A stretch of 64,000 nucleotides of DNA from assembly GCF_026109735.1 (NCBI RefSeq), contig NZ_CP069620.1, positions 3,445,959-3,509,958 on the forward strand, given 5' to 3'. The position numbers and the translations under genes are program-made. Below the pieces are notes generated by a model. The model searched no databases, was not told the origin of the DNA, and saw nothing but the letters and a program-made list of their open reading frames with translations. Shown here piece by piece: positions 28,695 through 38,178 of the stretch. How positions within the stretch are numbered: position 1 is the first letter of the stretch; every line of letters begins with the position of its first letter. Source of the DNA: Salinimicrobium tongyeongense (lineage in GTDB: Bacteria > Bacteroidota > Bacteroidia > Flavobacteriales > Flavobacteriaceae).

Positions 28695-29522
28695 GTGGCC
28701 CAAACAAACATCCCATCCTGGAAAAGTAAACTTCATGAGATCATTTATGAAGCCGATACTCCTGCGGGAAAAACTTTTGACATAGGCTTACTCCTGGTCA
28801 TTGTACTGAGCATTATTTTGGTGATGCTCGAGAGCATCCCGGGAATGAGCGACCGGTATTACTGGGAATTCTACACCGCCGAATGGATCATCACCATCAT
28901 TTTTACCATAGAATACATTCTTCGCATCGTGGTGATCAACCGGCCCAGCCGCTATATTTTCAGCTTTTACGGCATAGTAGACCTGCTTTCAACCCTGCCT
29001 ACCTACCTGGCCATTTTAGGTGGTGGCCATAACCTTTTGTTTGCTGTGAGGGCTTTAAGGCTGTTAAGAATTTTCAGGATCCTGAAGATCACCCGCTATA
29101 TTGGAGAGTCTAACCGGCTGCTCACCGCCCTGCGCAACAGCCGGGCAAAGATCCTTGTTTTTCTTTACGCCGTGGTCATTTTATGCGTCATCATGGGTAC
29201 CATCATGTACCTGGTTGAGGGGCCCGAAAATGGCTACACCAGTATTCCCACCGGCATTTACTGGTGCATAGTCACACTCACCACGGTAGGTTTCGGCGAT
29301 ATTCACCCGGTAACGCCCCTGGGGCAGTTCATCGCTTCTGTGATCATGATCACGGGCTATGGGATCATTGCTGTGCCCACGGGAATAGTTACTTCGGAAT
29401 TTAACCGGGCCTCGGCCAGTGAAATCCCCGTAAACACGCAGGCTTGCCCCTATTGTAATGAGACCAAACACCTGGATAAGGCAGAATATTGCCATAACTG
29501 CGGAAATCCCTTAAATGAATAA
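28695..29522 (+). CDS. Voltage-gated potassium channel with C-terminal zinc ribbon
   Basis: 275 residues, GTG start. Six transmembrane segments are expected. S4 carries regular arginines (AVRALRLLRIFRILKITRYI), and the pore has TLTTVGFGDIHPVTP, the K+ selectivity filter TVGFGD. After the last helix, the protein ends with a small zinc-ribbon-like tail, CPYCNETKHLDKAEYCHNC, with four cysteines in two CxxC pairs. That tail is unusual for this channel group but present in many Bacteroidota members. The gene overlaps miaA by eight bases. Confidence 0.92.
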   Translation: MAQTNIPSWKSKLHEIIYEADTPAGKTFDIGLLLVIVLSIILVMLESIPGMSDRYYWEFYTAEWIITIIFTIEYILRIVVINRPSRYIFSFYGIVDLLSTLPTYLAILGGGHNLLFAVRALRLLRIFRILKITRYIGESNRLLTALRNSRAKILVFLYAVVILCVIMGTIMYLVEGPENGYTSIPTGIYWCIVTLTTVGFGDIHPVTPLGQFIASVIMITGYGIIAVPTGIVTSEFNRASASEIPVNTQACPYCNETKHLDKAEYCHNCGNPLNE

Positions 29523-30423
29523 CAAATACCTAATTGCCGTTGTAGGCCCAACCGCCATTGGAAAAACAGCACTGGCAATTGAACTTGCCAGACATTTTAA
29601 TACTGAAATCATTTCGGCCGATTCCCGGCAATTTTATCGGGAAATGCAAATAGGTACCGCCGTGCCTTCTAAAGCAGAGCTAAAAGCCGCTAAACACCAT
29701 TTTATCCAGCATATTCCTGTTGAAAATGACTATTCGGTGGGAGATTTTGAGCGCGATGCCCTGCAAAGGCTTCAGGAGCTATTCTTAAAACAGGATGTAG
29801 TGGTGATGGTTGGTGGCAGCGGACTTTATATTGATGCGGTAGTAAAGGGACTTGACAATTTTCCTGAAGTAGACCGGAAAATCAGGCCCAGTTTAAAAGA
29901 GGAACTTGAAAACAAAGGCCTGGAACACCTTCAGCAGGAGCTAAAGACCCTGGACCCCGAGTATTATTCCGAAGTTGACCTGCAAAATCCGCACAGGGTG
30001 ATAAGGGCGCTTGAAATTTGCAGGGGCACCGGAAAACCTTATTCCAGCTTCAGAAAAAAGAGTTCCAAAAACCGCTTTTTTGACACCTTATACGTGGGGA
30101 TTTCTGCGGAAAGGGAGGTCATTTATAAGCGCATTAACCGGCGCGTTGACATGATGATGCAGGAAGGCCTTTTGGAGGAAGTTAAAGCCCTTTTCCCAAA
30201 GCGGGAACTCAATGCCCTGAATACCGTGGGGTACAAAGAGCTCTTTAGATACCTGGAACATGAGTGGGACCTTGAAACAGCGGTGAGCGAGATCAAAAAG
30301 AATACCCGGAGGTTTGCCAAAAGGCAGCTTACATGGTTCAGGAAAAATGATGAGATCAACTGGTTTGATGCCGAAACTCCCCCGGCTGAAGTCATCTCCA
30401 CACTTCAGAAAAAAATTACCTGA
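29515..30423 (+). CDS. miaA: tRNA dimethylallyltransferase
   Basis: 302 residues. It adds an isopentenyl group to A37 of tRNAs that read UNN codons. The P-loop is VGPTAIGKTALAIEL; next come ISADSRQFYREMQIGTA, KHHFIQHIPVENDYSVGDFE, MVGGSGLYIDAVVKGLDNFP and LEEVKALFPKRELNALNTVGY. The length is typical. It overlaps the end of the HYR gene, which runs convergently, by eight bases. Confidence 0.96.
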   Translation: MNNKYLIAVVGPTAIGKTALAIELARHFNTEIISADSRQFYREMQIGTAVPSKAELKAAKHHFIQHIPVENDYSVGDFERDALQRLQELFLKQDVVVMVGGSGLYIDAVVKGLDNFPEVDRKIRPSLKEELENKGLEHLQQELKTLDPEYYSEVDLQNPHRVIRALEICRGTGKPYSSFRKKSSKNRFFDTLYVGISAEREVIYKRINRRVDMMMQEGLLEEVKALFPKRELNALNTVGYKELFRYLEHEWDLETAVSEIKKNTRRFAKRQLTWFRKNDEINWFDAETPPAEVISTLQKKIT

Positions 30424-33400
30424 TAATTGCCCTTTTTAGATACTCCCGTCCGTTGGTGTAGATCATAAGCGGATAAACCCCGGCCTGGTAAGCACTTAAA
30501 TCAAGCTGGTACTCCGGAATGGGCTGGCTGTTGTCATACTGCTGCTCGCGAAGGAACCGTCCCCTAAAATCGAATACCTCTATCCTCTCGATCTTAAGCC
30601 CAGGCGATAGTTCAAAGCTCACCAAACCATCTCCCGGGTTGGGGTACATGATCAGATAATCGGATTCTGGTGCCGGAGGGTTCTCACAAACATTCTGAGG
30701 ATCTTCAACCATCACTTTTACTGTGCAGGTGCCTTTTCCGTTGGCCGTGGAATACGTAAATGTCACTTCGTTCTCCCCAAGGTTTTGGCAGGTAAAAAGG
30801 GACTGGCTCACGTCATAGGTGCCACTCATGTTTCCTGTAAAAAGATCCTGGGGCTGTAATTCTGCCGTTCCGTTAGTGTCGAGGGGAAGAACAAAAAGGT
30901 CTTTACATTCCACTCCCGAGGGGTTTTCTTTATAAGCCTGCACCTCAATACTTGTTTCACAGCTACCACTGTTCCCGGAACTATCGGTGACCGTTAGCAC
31001 CAGCTGTTGGGTACCGATATCGGCGGTAGTAAAAGAAGTACGGTCAAGGCTCATGGAAGCAATTTCGCAGTTATCTGTAGAACCAGCTTCAAGATCTTGG
31101 GGAGAGAGGCTGGCAGTACCATTTTCACCGAGCATCAACACGAAATCGGCCACACAACCAGCCACAGGCGCGATGTTATCTTCTACCACCACTTTGATCT
31201 CACAGTTTTGGGCGGGATCACCTTTTTTGGAAAAAGTGATATAATTCTCACCCAGGTCTTCACAGGTGTAAGTGGTTTCCCCATAGAATTCAAGCCCCGC
31301 AGGATCTCCGTCAAACAAATCTTCAGCCTTTAAAATGGCATTTCCGTCGTTGTTTAGCTGAAGTGTGATCTCCTCCACACAATTAAGTTCGCCATTGGTG
31401 CCCATAAAAGGCCTCACATTCACATTGACCTCACAAAAATCGGAATTTCCTGAAGCATCGGTCACGGTAAACCGGACAGTCTGAGTGCCCACATCTTCGG
31501 TGGTAAAATTGCCTTTGCTCAAAAACATATCTTCAATCTTACAATTATCGGTAGAATTGAGATCTATATCCTCAACAGATAATTGGCCCTGGCCATTCTC
31601 ATCGAGAATGAGGTCAATTTCAGAAATGCAGTTTACAAGCGGAGCCAGGTTATCAACCACATTCACTTCCACCTCACAGCTGCCGGTATACTCTCCAAAA
31701 TAGGTGGCGGTGATTGTTTGAGGCAGGCCAATGTCATCACAGGTAAAATCCTTTTTACTCAATTCGAGTTGAATATCTTCTTCTTCTCCGGTATAGTGGA
31801 GGCTGAGCTCTGCATAACCACCGGGACCGAGCGGTAATTCAACCGAATCAACACAACCCACATCTTTAAGAGGATCATAAGGCAGCACGTTTACAGTGGC
31901 CTCACAGGTCTCCACATTTCCATTGATATCTACTACAGTCACCAGAATGTCATTTTCACCAGCATCTGAAGTCTCAAAGCGGCTTATACTCAGGCTTACA
32001 TTATCTATTCCGCAGTTATCCTCCAAAGTGGACAACAATATTTCTGGCGGAATGATTCCGAAGCCATCTTTGTTCAGGTGGATTTCCAGGTCGTTGCGGC
32101 AGGTAATCACCGGTTTTACATCATCAACCGGATCGATAACAAAAGTACACCCGGCAGTCTCGCCACCTTCAGTTGCAGTAAGTGTAATCTCTGTTCTGCC
32201 GTAAATCAGGCTGCCTGCAGGCGGATTTTGAGTGACAAGGGCTGTAGCTGAATTCACAGTCGCTGACCTGGTGTAATCTGGCAGCTCAAAGGCACAGTTG
32301 TCTCCAAAAGACGGAGTGCTGTTTGCAGGACAGATGATTTCCAGTTCATCCTCATCATTATCTACAATCAATTGAATTTCACAGGGAGCAGACTCTTTTC
32401 CATTTTCATCAAATGCATAAATTTTTAATGTTGTATTAGAAAATATTTCCTCACCCGCACCGGGCTCCTGGGAGTAAGTAATGGCTGCATCACTTGTACA
32501 ATTATCTTCAGCTTTTACTTCTCCAAGAAGATCAGGAACTATGAATTGACCATTGACAGCGGTAATAGTTCTCTCAGTACCTGATGGGCAGGTGGTGAAG
32601 ACAGGGGCTTCTTCATCTATTACTGTAATTGTCAAAGTACAGGTGTCAATATTACCGGCTGCATCCCTTGCCTCAAATACAATTTCCGTTGGGCCCACCG
32701 GAAAAATACTTCCCGAAACAGGCGCTCCATTAATTATGGAAATAATGGGTTCTCCCGCATTATCTATTGCCGTAGGCCAGTCATATTCTACCACTGCCCC
32801 GCATTCTTCGGGATCGGCCAATACTTCAATATCTGTGGGACATATGATCTTTGGGTCTTCCAGGTCATTACTTTCTGATACGGTAACAGTGAAGCTGCAT
32901 GTCGCCGTTAACCCAGAAGCATCTGTAACAACAAATGTATTGGTGATAGTTAGTCCAACAGGAAACACCTCTCCTGATGCAAGACCACTTGTTTGTTTAA
33001 TGGTAGCTCCGGAACAGTTATCTCCATAAGTTACGGTATAATCAATTTTTTTCCCGGTTTCTCCAAAAGGAACAGTCTCCACAATATTTTGAGAAGGACA
33101 TGAAATAGATGGTGCTGTGTTATCTACAAGGGAAACATCAAAATTACATTCATCTACATAGTTTCCATTTTCGCCATCATAGACTTTAATTTTTACTTCC
33201 AGAACATTTTCCTGTCTGGTTACAGTTTGCACCAGGAATTCATCGCTAGTGAAGTTTTGAAAATTTGATAGTAAATAACCGAAATCTGTTTCTTGATAAG
33301 TACAATTAGCATCCAGTTCGAGTTCAGGAATTTCATTAAGATCGGGACATGAAAATGTGGGGGCAGGACCCGCTTCAAGTTTGACCGTAAAAGAACAGGA

Positions 33401-35089
33401 AGAAGTATTACCCGCAGCATCTTCAGCAGATATTGTTACTGGTCCACCCTGAGTAATCTCTCCCGGTAAAGGAATTTGTGTTACAGCAATATTGGGATCA
33501 CAGTTGTCACTTACTCGGTTACTGTAATCTGGAAGTATGTATTTTCCTTGTCCGTTCCTGGGAAGAACAACTTCGGCCGGAGTGCAATCTATTTCAGGTA
33601 CAGTTTGATCCCATATCATAGAAAGAGTATTGGAAACCTGAGCAGGTATAGGTTGACATTCTAAATCAATACCAATTCCTGCCTCTACAGAAACTGTGGC
33701 AGGTGTACATTCTGCAGCTATAGTAAGATCGGCCGTGAAAGTATCCGGAAGTCGGTTGTAATATTCTAGATCAAATTTAAAATCAAATGGTAAACTTCCT
33801 GATAAAGTCGCATTGTTTACTAATAATGAACCACACTGTTTTAATGACAAATCAACAGGAAGGTCGATTTCTGAAATAATTCGGGTTCTAAAATTTAATG
33901 AAGAATCAAAAACTTTAATACTAAATTCTTCATATTGAATACCATTACTTACATCTGAAAATGTAGCGGCAATCTCCTGCACACTACCACCCTCTAAATT
34001 TAGTATTTCAGTTATATTAACATTAGGTCCAAAATCACCTATATATATGAATCCGTTATTATCCACTGTGATACTTCCCGGCGAATCAACTGAATTATTA
34101 ATAACATCACCTTCTGGTAGAAAAACTGGAGTTTTAGGAGTTTGAACATCGAATATTTGTACCCTTCCATTTACACTACCTAAATCTGCCACTATAAGTT
34201 GAAAATTTTCATCGATAAATAATCGATAAGGAGAGTTAAATTTATTGGAAGGAGATCGTCCAAAAAATTCGTAAAAATCTCCATTGGTATAATAAATTTT
34301 CACTCTACTGGGCTCTGTTACGGCCGGATCAGTACCATTATAATAATCAGCAACATATAAATTATCATTGCTGTCAAATTCAAGTCCCATTGGACCATAA
34401 AATTCTGTTCTATTTTGTCCTGAATAACCAGACCCTAGGGTTTGGCTGGTGAGAGGTGTACCGTTACTAGAAAATACAAATATTTGCCTCTTCCCATTAT
34501 CTGCAACAAAGATTTCATCATTACTATTTATGGCTAAATCTAAAGGAGAATCAAAATACTGCCCATTAACAGGAAAAGCAACCTCAATACCCGAAGAATT
34601 AAATTTTCTAATCCCATTCCCAAAAGTCAATATGAATACCTCACCTAAGGAATTTACATCAATTGAAATCGGTATTTGATTTAACTTTGTCTGATAATTC
34701 CCAGTAAAAACATCCTCTAATCCGATTGAAAACTCTTTGAGCAGCTTAGACGATGCAGCTAAATGACTAAAATCAGGAGTTTCAATAAAAAAATTATCCA
34801 ATGAACCTCCAGCGCGAGTTACATCCCCTAGATCAAACCCATTTATAGGTTGATCAAATTCAAAGTTGATTGGTACAGGATTTTGTTGAGTAGGACTATT
34901 TTCTGAACTGGAAATATCTACTCCATTCTGAGCATATAGGCTTCCCCCAACATTCAGAAGAAAAAAAAGAAAAAGTAACCTGTTAAAAATGCCATTTTTG
35001 AGCCCTTTTGAATTTCGGCCACAACCAAAAAAATGCCGCAGGAGTACGGCAGTAAAATGACATTTCTGGATGGCATGAAGTCTCCTCAT
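30416..35089 (-). CDS. Giant secreted HYR/NHL protein with type IX sorting domain
   Basis: 1557 residues. The hydrophobic segment NRLLFLFFLLNVGGSLYAQ is the signal, preceded by an unusually long basic region that contains two copies of the palindrome. About 80-360 has NHL-propeller repeats (FVADNGKRQIFVFSSNG, LYVADYYNGTDP). About 500-1060 holds HYR (hyalin-repeat) domains with CTPAEVVLPRNGQGKYILPD and IDTCTLTITVID blocks. About 1060-1470 alternates two module types, FTTEDVGTQTVRFTVTDASG and FTCQNLGENEVTFTY. The final 80 residues are the type A sorting domain (YPNPGDGLVSFEL, YQLDLSAYQAGVYPLMI). It is probably a surface adhesin. The NHL part is clearly more A+T-rich than the repeats. Confidence 0.9.
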   Translation of the reverse strand: MRRLHAIQKCHFTAVLLRHFFGCGRNSKGLKNGIFNRLLFLFFLLNVGGSLYAQNGVDISSSENSPTQQNPVPINFEFDQPINGFDLGDVTRAGGSLDNFFIETPDFSHLAASSKLLKEFSIGLEDVFTGNYQTKLNQIPISIDVNSLGEVFILTFGNGIRKFNSSGIEVAFPVNGQYFDSPLDLAINSNDEIFVADNGKRQIFVFSSNGTPLTSQTLGSGYSGQNRTEFYGPMGLEFDSNDNLYVADYYNGTDPAVTEPSRVKIYYTNGDFYEFFGRSPSNKFNSPYRLFIDENFQLIVADLGSVNGRVQIFDVQTPKTPVFLPEGDVINNSVDSPGSITVDNNGFIYIGDFGPNVNITEILNLEGGSVQEIAATFSDVSNGIQYEEFSIKVFDSSLNFRTRIISEIDLPVDLSLKQCGSLLVNNATLSGSLPFDFKFDLEYYNRLPDTFTADLTIAAECTPATVSVEAGIGIDLECQPIPAQVSNTLSMIWDQTVPEIDCTPAEVVLPRNGQGKYILPDYSNRVSDNCDPNIAVTQIPLPGEITQGGPVTISAEDAAGNTSSCSFTVKLEAGPAPTFSCPDLNEIPELELDANCTYQETDFGYLLSNFQNFTSDEFLVQTVTRQENVLEVKIKVYDGENGNYVDECNFDVSLVDNTAPSISCPSQNIVETVPFGETGKKIDYTVTYGDNCSGATIKQTSGLASGEVFPVGLTITNTFVVTDASGLTATCSFTVTVSESNDLEDPKIICPTDIEVLADPEECGAVVEYDWPTAIDNAGEPIISIINGAPVSGSIFPVGPTEIVFEARDAAGNIDTCTLTITVIDEEAPVFTTCPSGTERTITAVNGQFIVPDLLGEVKAEDNCTSDAAITYSQEPGAGEEIFSNTTLKIYAFDENGKESAPCEIQLIVDNDEDELEIICPANSTPSFGDNCAFELPDYTRSATVNSATALVTQNPPAGSLIYGRTEITLTATEGGETAGCTFVIDPVDDVKPVITCRNDLEIHLNKDGFGIIPPEILLSTLEDNCGIDNVSLSISRFETSDAGENDILVTVVDINGNVETCEATVNVLPYDPLKDVGCVDSVELPLGPGGYAELSLHYTGEEEDIQLELSKKDFTCDDIGLPQTITATYFGEYTGSCEVEVNVVDNLAPLVNCISEIDLILDENGQGQLSVEDIDLNSTDNCKIEDMFLSKGNFTTEDVGTQTVRFTVTDASGNSDFCEVNVNVRPFMGTNGELNCVEEITLQLNNDGNAILKAEDLFDGDPAGLEFYGETTYTCEDLGENYITFSKKGDPAQNCEIKVVVEDNIAPVAGCVADFVLMLGENGTASLSPQDLEAGSTDNCEIASMSLDRTSFTTADIGTQQLVLTVTDSSGNSGSCETSIEVQAYKENPSGVECKDLFVLPLDTNGTAELQPQDLFTGNMSGTYDVSQSLFTCQNLGENEVTFTYSTANGKGTCTVKVMVEDPQNVCENPPAPESDYLIMYPNPGDGLVSFELSPGLKIERIEVFDFRGRFLREQQYDNSQPIPEYQLDLSAYQAGVYPLMIYTNGREYLKRAIIR
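34985..34999. repeat. Palindrome AAAAATGCCATTTTT inside the HYR gene
   Basis: Exact copy; on the coding strand it encodes K-N-G-I-F in the long N-terminal region. A near copy (AAATGTCATTTT on that strand) is at 35053-35064. Confidence 0.8.
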
Positions 35090-35106
35090 TTAGTGCAGGT
35101 TACACG

Positions 35107-35114
35107 CAAATATA
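35107..35114 (-). promoter_or_regulatory. -7 box (TATATTTG) of the HYR gene
   Basis: TATATTTG on the minus strand, exact consensus, 17 bases before the ATG at 35089. It supports the first ATG as the start despite the long N-terminal extension. Confidence 0.6.
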
Positions 35115-35170
35115 AGTAAGTAAACGAAGACCCCCGGGCAAGAATGTGTTAACATGTAAATATCGGGACA

Positions 35171-35193
35171 TTGCTGCAGCAAAACTGCAGCAA
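35171..35193. terminator. Perfect 9-bp hairpin downstream of the response regulator
   Basis: TTGCTGCAG pairs with CTGCAGCAA around CAAAA. It lies between the response-regulator stop (35226) and the HYR promoter. No T-run follows on the minus strand, so it may be a terminator of another type or a processing site. Confidence 0.4.
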
Positions 35194-35225
35194 GACCCAA
35201 TACTTAGAAACTGAAATCTAAGAGG

Positions 35226-35948
35226 TTAACTCTGTGCTTCTTCTTTATTTCTTATCACCAGCCTGAATCCTTCCCCATGTATGTTCAGGATCTCTACATT
35301 CTCATCCTTTTTAAGGTATTTACGCAGCTTGGCGATATAAACATCCATACTTCGGGAGGTGAAATAGTTGTCATCCCTCCATATCTTGGTGAGTGCAAGT
35401 TCTCTTGGCATAAGATCGTTCTCATGTAAAGCCAGTAGCCTAAGCAACTCATTTTCTTTTGGCGACAGCTTTGATGGCTCTTCATCTCTAAAGGTAAGGA
35501 AACGGAGCTTGGAATTAAGATGGAAATCTCCAATCTGGAATTCAAACTGTTTGCTATCGGCAACACTGTCTGTAGCTTTGCGCTGCATAATAGCCTTGAT
35601 CTTCATAAGCAATACCTCACTGTCAAAAGGCTTGTTAAGGTAATCATCGGCCCCTACTTTGTAGCCTTTCAGCACATCTTCTTTCATGGCTTTCGCAGTC
35701 AAAAAGATGATGGGAATTTCTTCGTTCTTCTCCCTAATTTCTTTAGCCAGGGTAAAACCGTCTTTGTAAGGCATCATAACGTCGAGGATACAAAGGTCAA
35801 AATCGTCTTTTTTGAACTTCTCAAATCCTTCCATTCCGTTCTTGGCATGAGTGACTTCATAGTCGTTCATGGCCAGGTAATCTTTTAATACCGTTCCAAA
35901 ATTTGGATCGTCTTCAACTAGTAAAATCTTCTTATTTTCAGTTTCCAT
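35226..35948 (-). CDS. OmpR-family response regulator
   Basis: 240 residues. The receiver domain has LLVEDDPNFGTVL, the phosphoacceptor Asp in DLCILDVMMPYKDG, IIFLTAKAMKED and the Lys in GADDYLNKPFDSEVL. The C-terminal winged helix includes LSPKENELLRLLALHENDL and SRSMDVYIAKLRKYLKKDEN. It is a DNA-binding regulator paired with the histidine kinase directly upstream, with a 3-base gap. The pair resembles RprY/RprX of Bacteroides, but the target genes are unknown. Confidence 0.95.
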   Translation of the reverse strand: METENKKILLVEDDPNFGTVLKDYLAMNDYEVTHAKNGMEGFEKFKKDDFDLCILDVMMPYKDGFTLAKEIREKNEEIPIIFLTAKAMKEDVLKGYKVGADDYLNKPFDSEVLLMKIKAIMQRKATDSVADSKQFEFQIGDFHLNSKLRFLTFRDEEPSKLSPKENELLRLLALHENDLMPRELALTKIWRDDNYFTSRSMDVYIAKLRKYLKKDENVEILNIHGEGFRLVIRNKEEAQS

Positions 35949-35951
35949 AAA

Positions 35952-37520
35952 TTAAGATATTAGTGGTAGTTTAATTATAAATGTACTTCCTTTTCCTTTT
36001 TCACTTTCCACGCTAATTTGTCCGTGGTGATCATCAAGGATTCGCTTTGCATAGGCAAGCCCCAGCCCGTGACCTTTCACGTTGTGGATATCTCCCGTAT
36101 GCTCGCGATAAAATTTTTCAAATATTTTTTTCTGAACAGGTTTGCTCATTCCGCTTCCCTGGTCACGTACTTTCATCACAATATAGTTCTTTACATTCTC
36201 GGTGTAAATATCAATCTTAGGCGCATCGGGGGAATATTTCACCGCATTGTCAAGCAGGTTCACGATCACGTTTGTGAAATGGGTCTGGTTGGCCAGGATC
36301 GAAGCCCTTAAAGCTCCAAAATGTGTTTGCACATACCCCTGCTTATCTTCCACGATCAATTCTATATGCGTGATGGCTTCTTCAATCAATTCATGTAAAT
36401 CGAGCCTTTCCTTTTTAAGGTCCAGCTCATTCTTTTCCAGCCTGGATATTCGCAACACGTTCTCAACCTGCGCATGCATGCGTTTATTTTCATCCCTAAT
36501 CATGCGGTGATAATGTGCCACTTTTTCGGGGTTGTTCATGACCTTTGGGTTCTTAATGGCATCAAGTGCCAGGTTTATTGTCGCAATGGGGGTCTTGAAC
36601 TCGTGCGTCATGTTGTTTATAAAATCCGTTTTTATCTCGGATATCTGCCTTTGCCTTATTAACTGAGAGAGCGCACTGGAATAGGCTATCACAATAATAA
36701 GGGTAAAAATGATCGATAGAGCCGCCATTAAAGTAATGGAAGACAATACAACCTGTTTCTTTTCAGTGAAATTTACGAACAATTGGTAATTGTTACTACT
36801 ATTCCCCGAAATAAAAAGCGGCACCCTGTAAGTGGTCCTGGCATCAAGCTCAAAATTATCTGACTGCACCTTGGTAGCCAGGCCATTACCGTAAATACCG
36901 TACTCAAAGGAGGTGTTCATTCCCCTGTTCCTTAGCTCAGTCTGGATCAATTCTTCCAGATATGATTTAGAAACCCGCTCGTGCAGGGGTTTCCTGCTCG
37001 TATATTCGCTCACAGTAGAACGGATAAATTCCTTCTCGACATCTTTCATCCTGAAGATGCGGTTGATCCTGCCGGTGGTAGAAAGCATATCCTCGTTCAC
37101 ACTGTCATTCTCCACCAGTTTTGACACCTTGCGGTTGATCAGCTTTTTAAACTGAACGGTATCAACAGAGGCATCCAGAAATGCGGTAGAAAGCTTAAAA
37201 TCTTCTTCCAGGCCACCCTGGTAAGATTGGTAAACATCATCTGAGAATTCCCGCTGTTCTTCAAAAATTTCGTTGATGATAGAACTGTCTGCCTGTGCAC
37301 CCAGACTATCTACCAATTCCTGCATCGCGAAATAATAGTTCTCCAGCTCGTTGTTCTCTACTTCATTGGCTACTCTTCGCAGTATCTGTTTCGCATTAAA
37401 AGAGAATTGCTCTTCTTTGCTCTCAACTGTATTCTTTATCCAAAATCCCTGAACAAATATAATTCCTATAAGAGAGAGGCTCATGAGAACCACCAAAAGA
37501 AAAAATATTTTTTTGTTCAT
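35952..37520 (-). CDS. Membrane sensor histidine kinase
   Basis: 522 residues. A first membrane segment (about 5-27, FFLLVVLMSLSLIGIIFVQG) and a second (about 255-280, LSSITLMAALSIIFTLIIVI) enclose a periplasmic sensor of about 230 residues. The kinase core has the H-box MTHEFKTPIATINLALDAI, the N-box TNVIVNLLDNAVKYSPDAP, and the G-boxes VRDQGSGMSKPVQKKIF, GHGLGLAYAKRIL and GSTFIIKLPL. It phosphorylates the OmpR-type regulator encoded after it. Its -7 box ends five bases before the ATG. Confidence 0.94.
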   Translation of the reverse strand: MNKKIFFLLVVLMSLSLIGIIFVQGFWIKNTVESKEEQFSFNAKQILRRVANEVENNELENYYFAMQELVDSLGAQADSSIINEIFEEQREFSDDVYQSYQGGLEEDFKLSTAFLDASVDTVQFKKLINRKVSKLVENDSVNEDMLSTTGRINRIFRMKDVEKEFIRSTVSEYTSRKPLHERVSKSYLEELIQTELRNRGMNTSFEYGIYGNGLATKVQSDNFELDARTTYRVPLFISGNSSNNYQLFVNFTEKKQVVLSSITLMAALSIIFTLIIVIAYSSALSQLIRQRQISEIKTDFINNMTHEFKTPIATINLALDAIKNPKVMNNPEKVAHYHRMIRDENKRMHAQVENVLRISRLEKNELDLKKERLDLHELIEEAITHIELIVEDKQGYVQTHFGALRASILANQTHFTNVIVNLLDNAVKYSPDAPKIDIYTENVKNYIVMKVRDQGSGMSKPVQKKIFEKFYREHTGDIHNVKGHGLGLAYAKRILDDHHGQISVESEKGKGSTFIIKLPLIS

Positions 37521-37525
37521 ATTTT

Positions 37526-37553
37526 CAAAAGTATGATTTTAACATTTAGCCAA
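37526..37553 (-). promoter_or_regulatory. Promoter of the two-component operon
   Basis: TTG (37553-37551), 17 bases, TACTTTTG (37533-37526) on the minus strand. The box ends five bases before the kinase ATG at 37520, so the mRNA is probably leaderless. Confidence 0.6.
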
Positions 37554-37593
37554 ATAGGCCTTTAACCAAAAGTTAACAAAAGAAATCCAGTAT

Positions 37594-38178
37594 TTACGCG
37601 CTCTTAAGGAGGGTTTCGTGTAGTTGGCGCACTTGCTCCCGGGTCTCGGAAAGCGCAATATTTTCGATGGTAAAATCGGCTAATTTTGCCTTTGCTTCAT
37701 CGCTCCACTGGTGGTTCATTCTGGCCTCTATTTCTTCAAGTGTAGAATTGTCACGCTGTTTCAGCCGCTCTATCCTTATATTAAAAGGAGCCGTTACAAG
37801 TATATTATAAGTGCATTTTTTATAGCCTCCCGTCTCAAAAAGAATTGCAGCCTCGTAGATCACATAAGGCGCCTCCTGCCTGTGTTTCCAGGCCTCAAAA
37901 TGTCGCGCCACAGCCGGGTGTATAATTCCGTTTAGCCGGCTTAGTTTATCGCGGTCTCCAAACACTTGTGATGCAATGTACTTCCTGTCTGCCTGCCCAT
38001 CTTTATAACTTTCCTCCCCAAAAAGGGCTTTTACGGCAGCTTTCACTTCCATATCGGTATTCATGAGTGCTTTCGCCTCCACATCGGCTATGTAAACCGG
38101 GATTCCCAGTTCTTTAAAAAAGCCTGCAACCGTAGTTTTTCCACTTCCAATTCCTCCTGTAAGCCCTACAACCCTCAT
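37594..38178 (-). CDS. coaE: Dephospho-CoA kinase
   Basis: 194 residues of a P-loop kinase that phosphorylates the 3'-OH of dephospho-CoA, the last step of coenzyme A synthesis. It has VGLTGGIGSGKTTVAGFF, VYIADVEAKALM and VIYEAAILFETGG. The length is typical. It overlaps the YbbR gene by four bases. coaBC, for earlier CoA steps, lies 6 kb away in the same cluster. Confidence 0.96.
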   Translation of the reverse strand: MRVVGLTGGIGSGKTTVAGFFKELGIPVYIADVEAKALMNTDMEVKAAVKALFGEESYKDGQADRKYIASQVFGDRDKLSRLNGIIHPAVARHFEAWKHRQEAPYVIYEAAILFETGGYKKCTYNILVTAPFNIRIERLKQRDNSTLEEIEARMNHQWSDEAKAKLADFTIENIALSETREQVRQLHETLLKSA

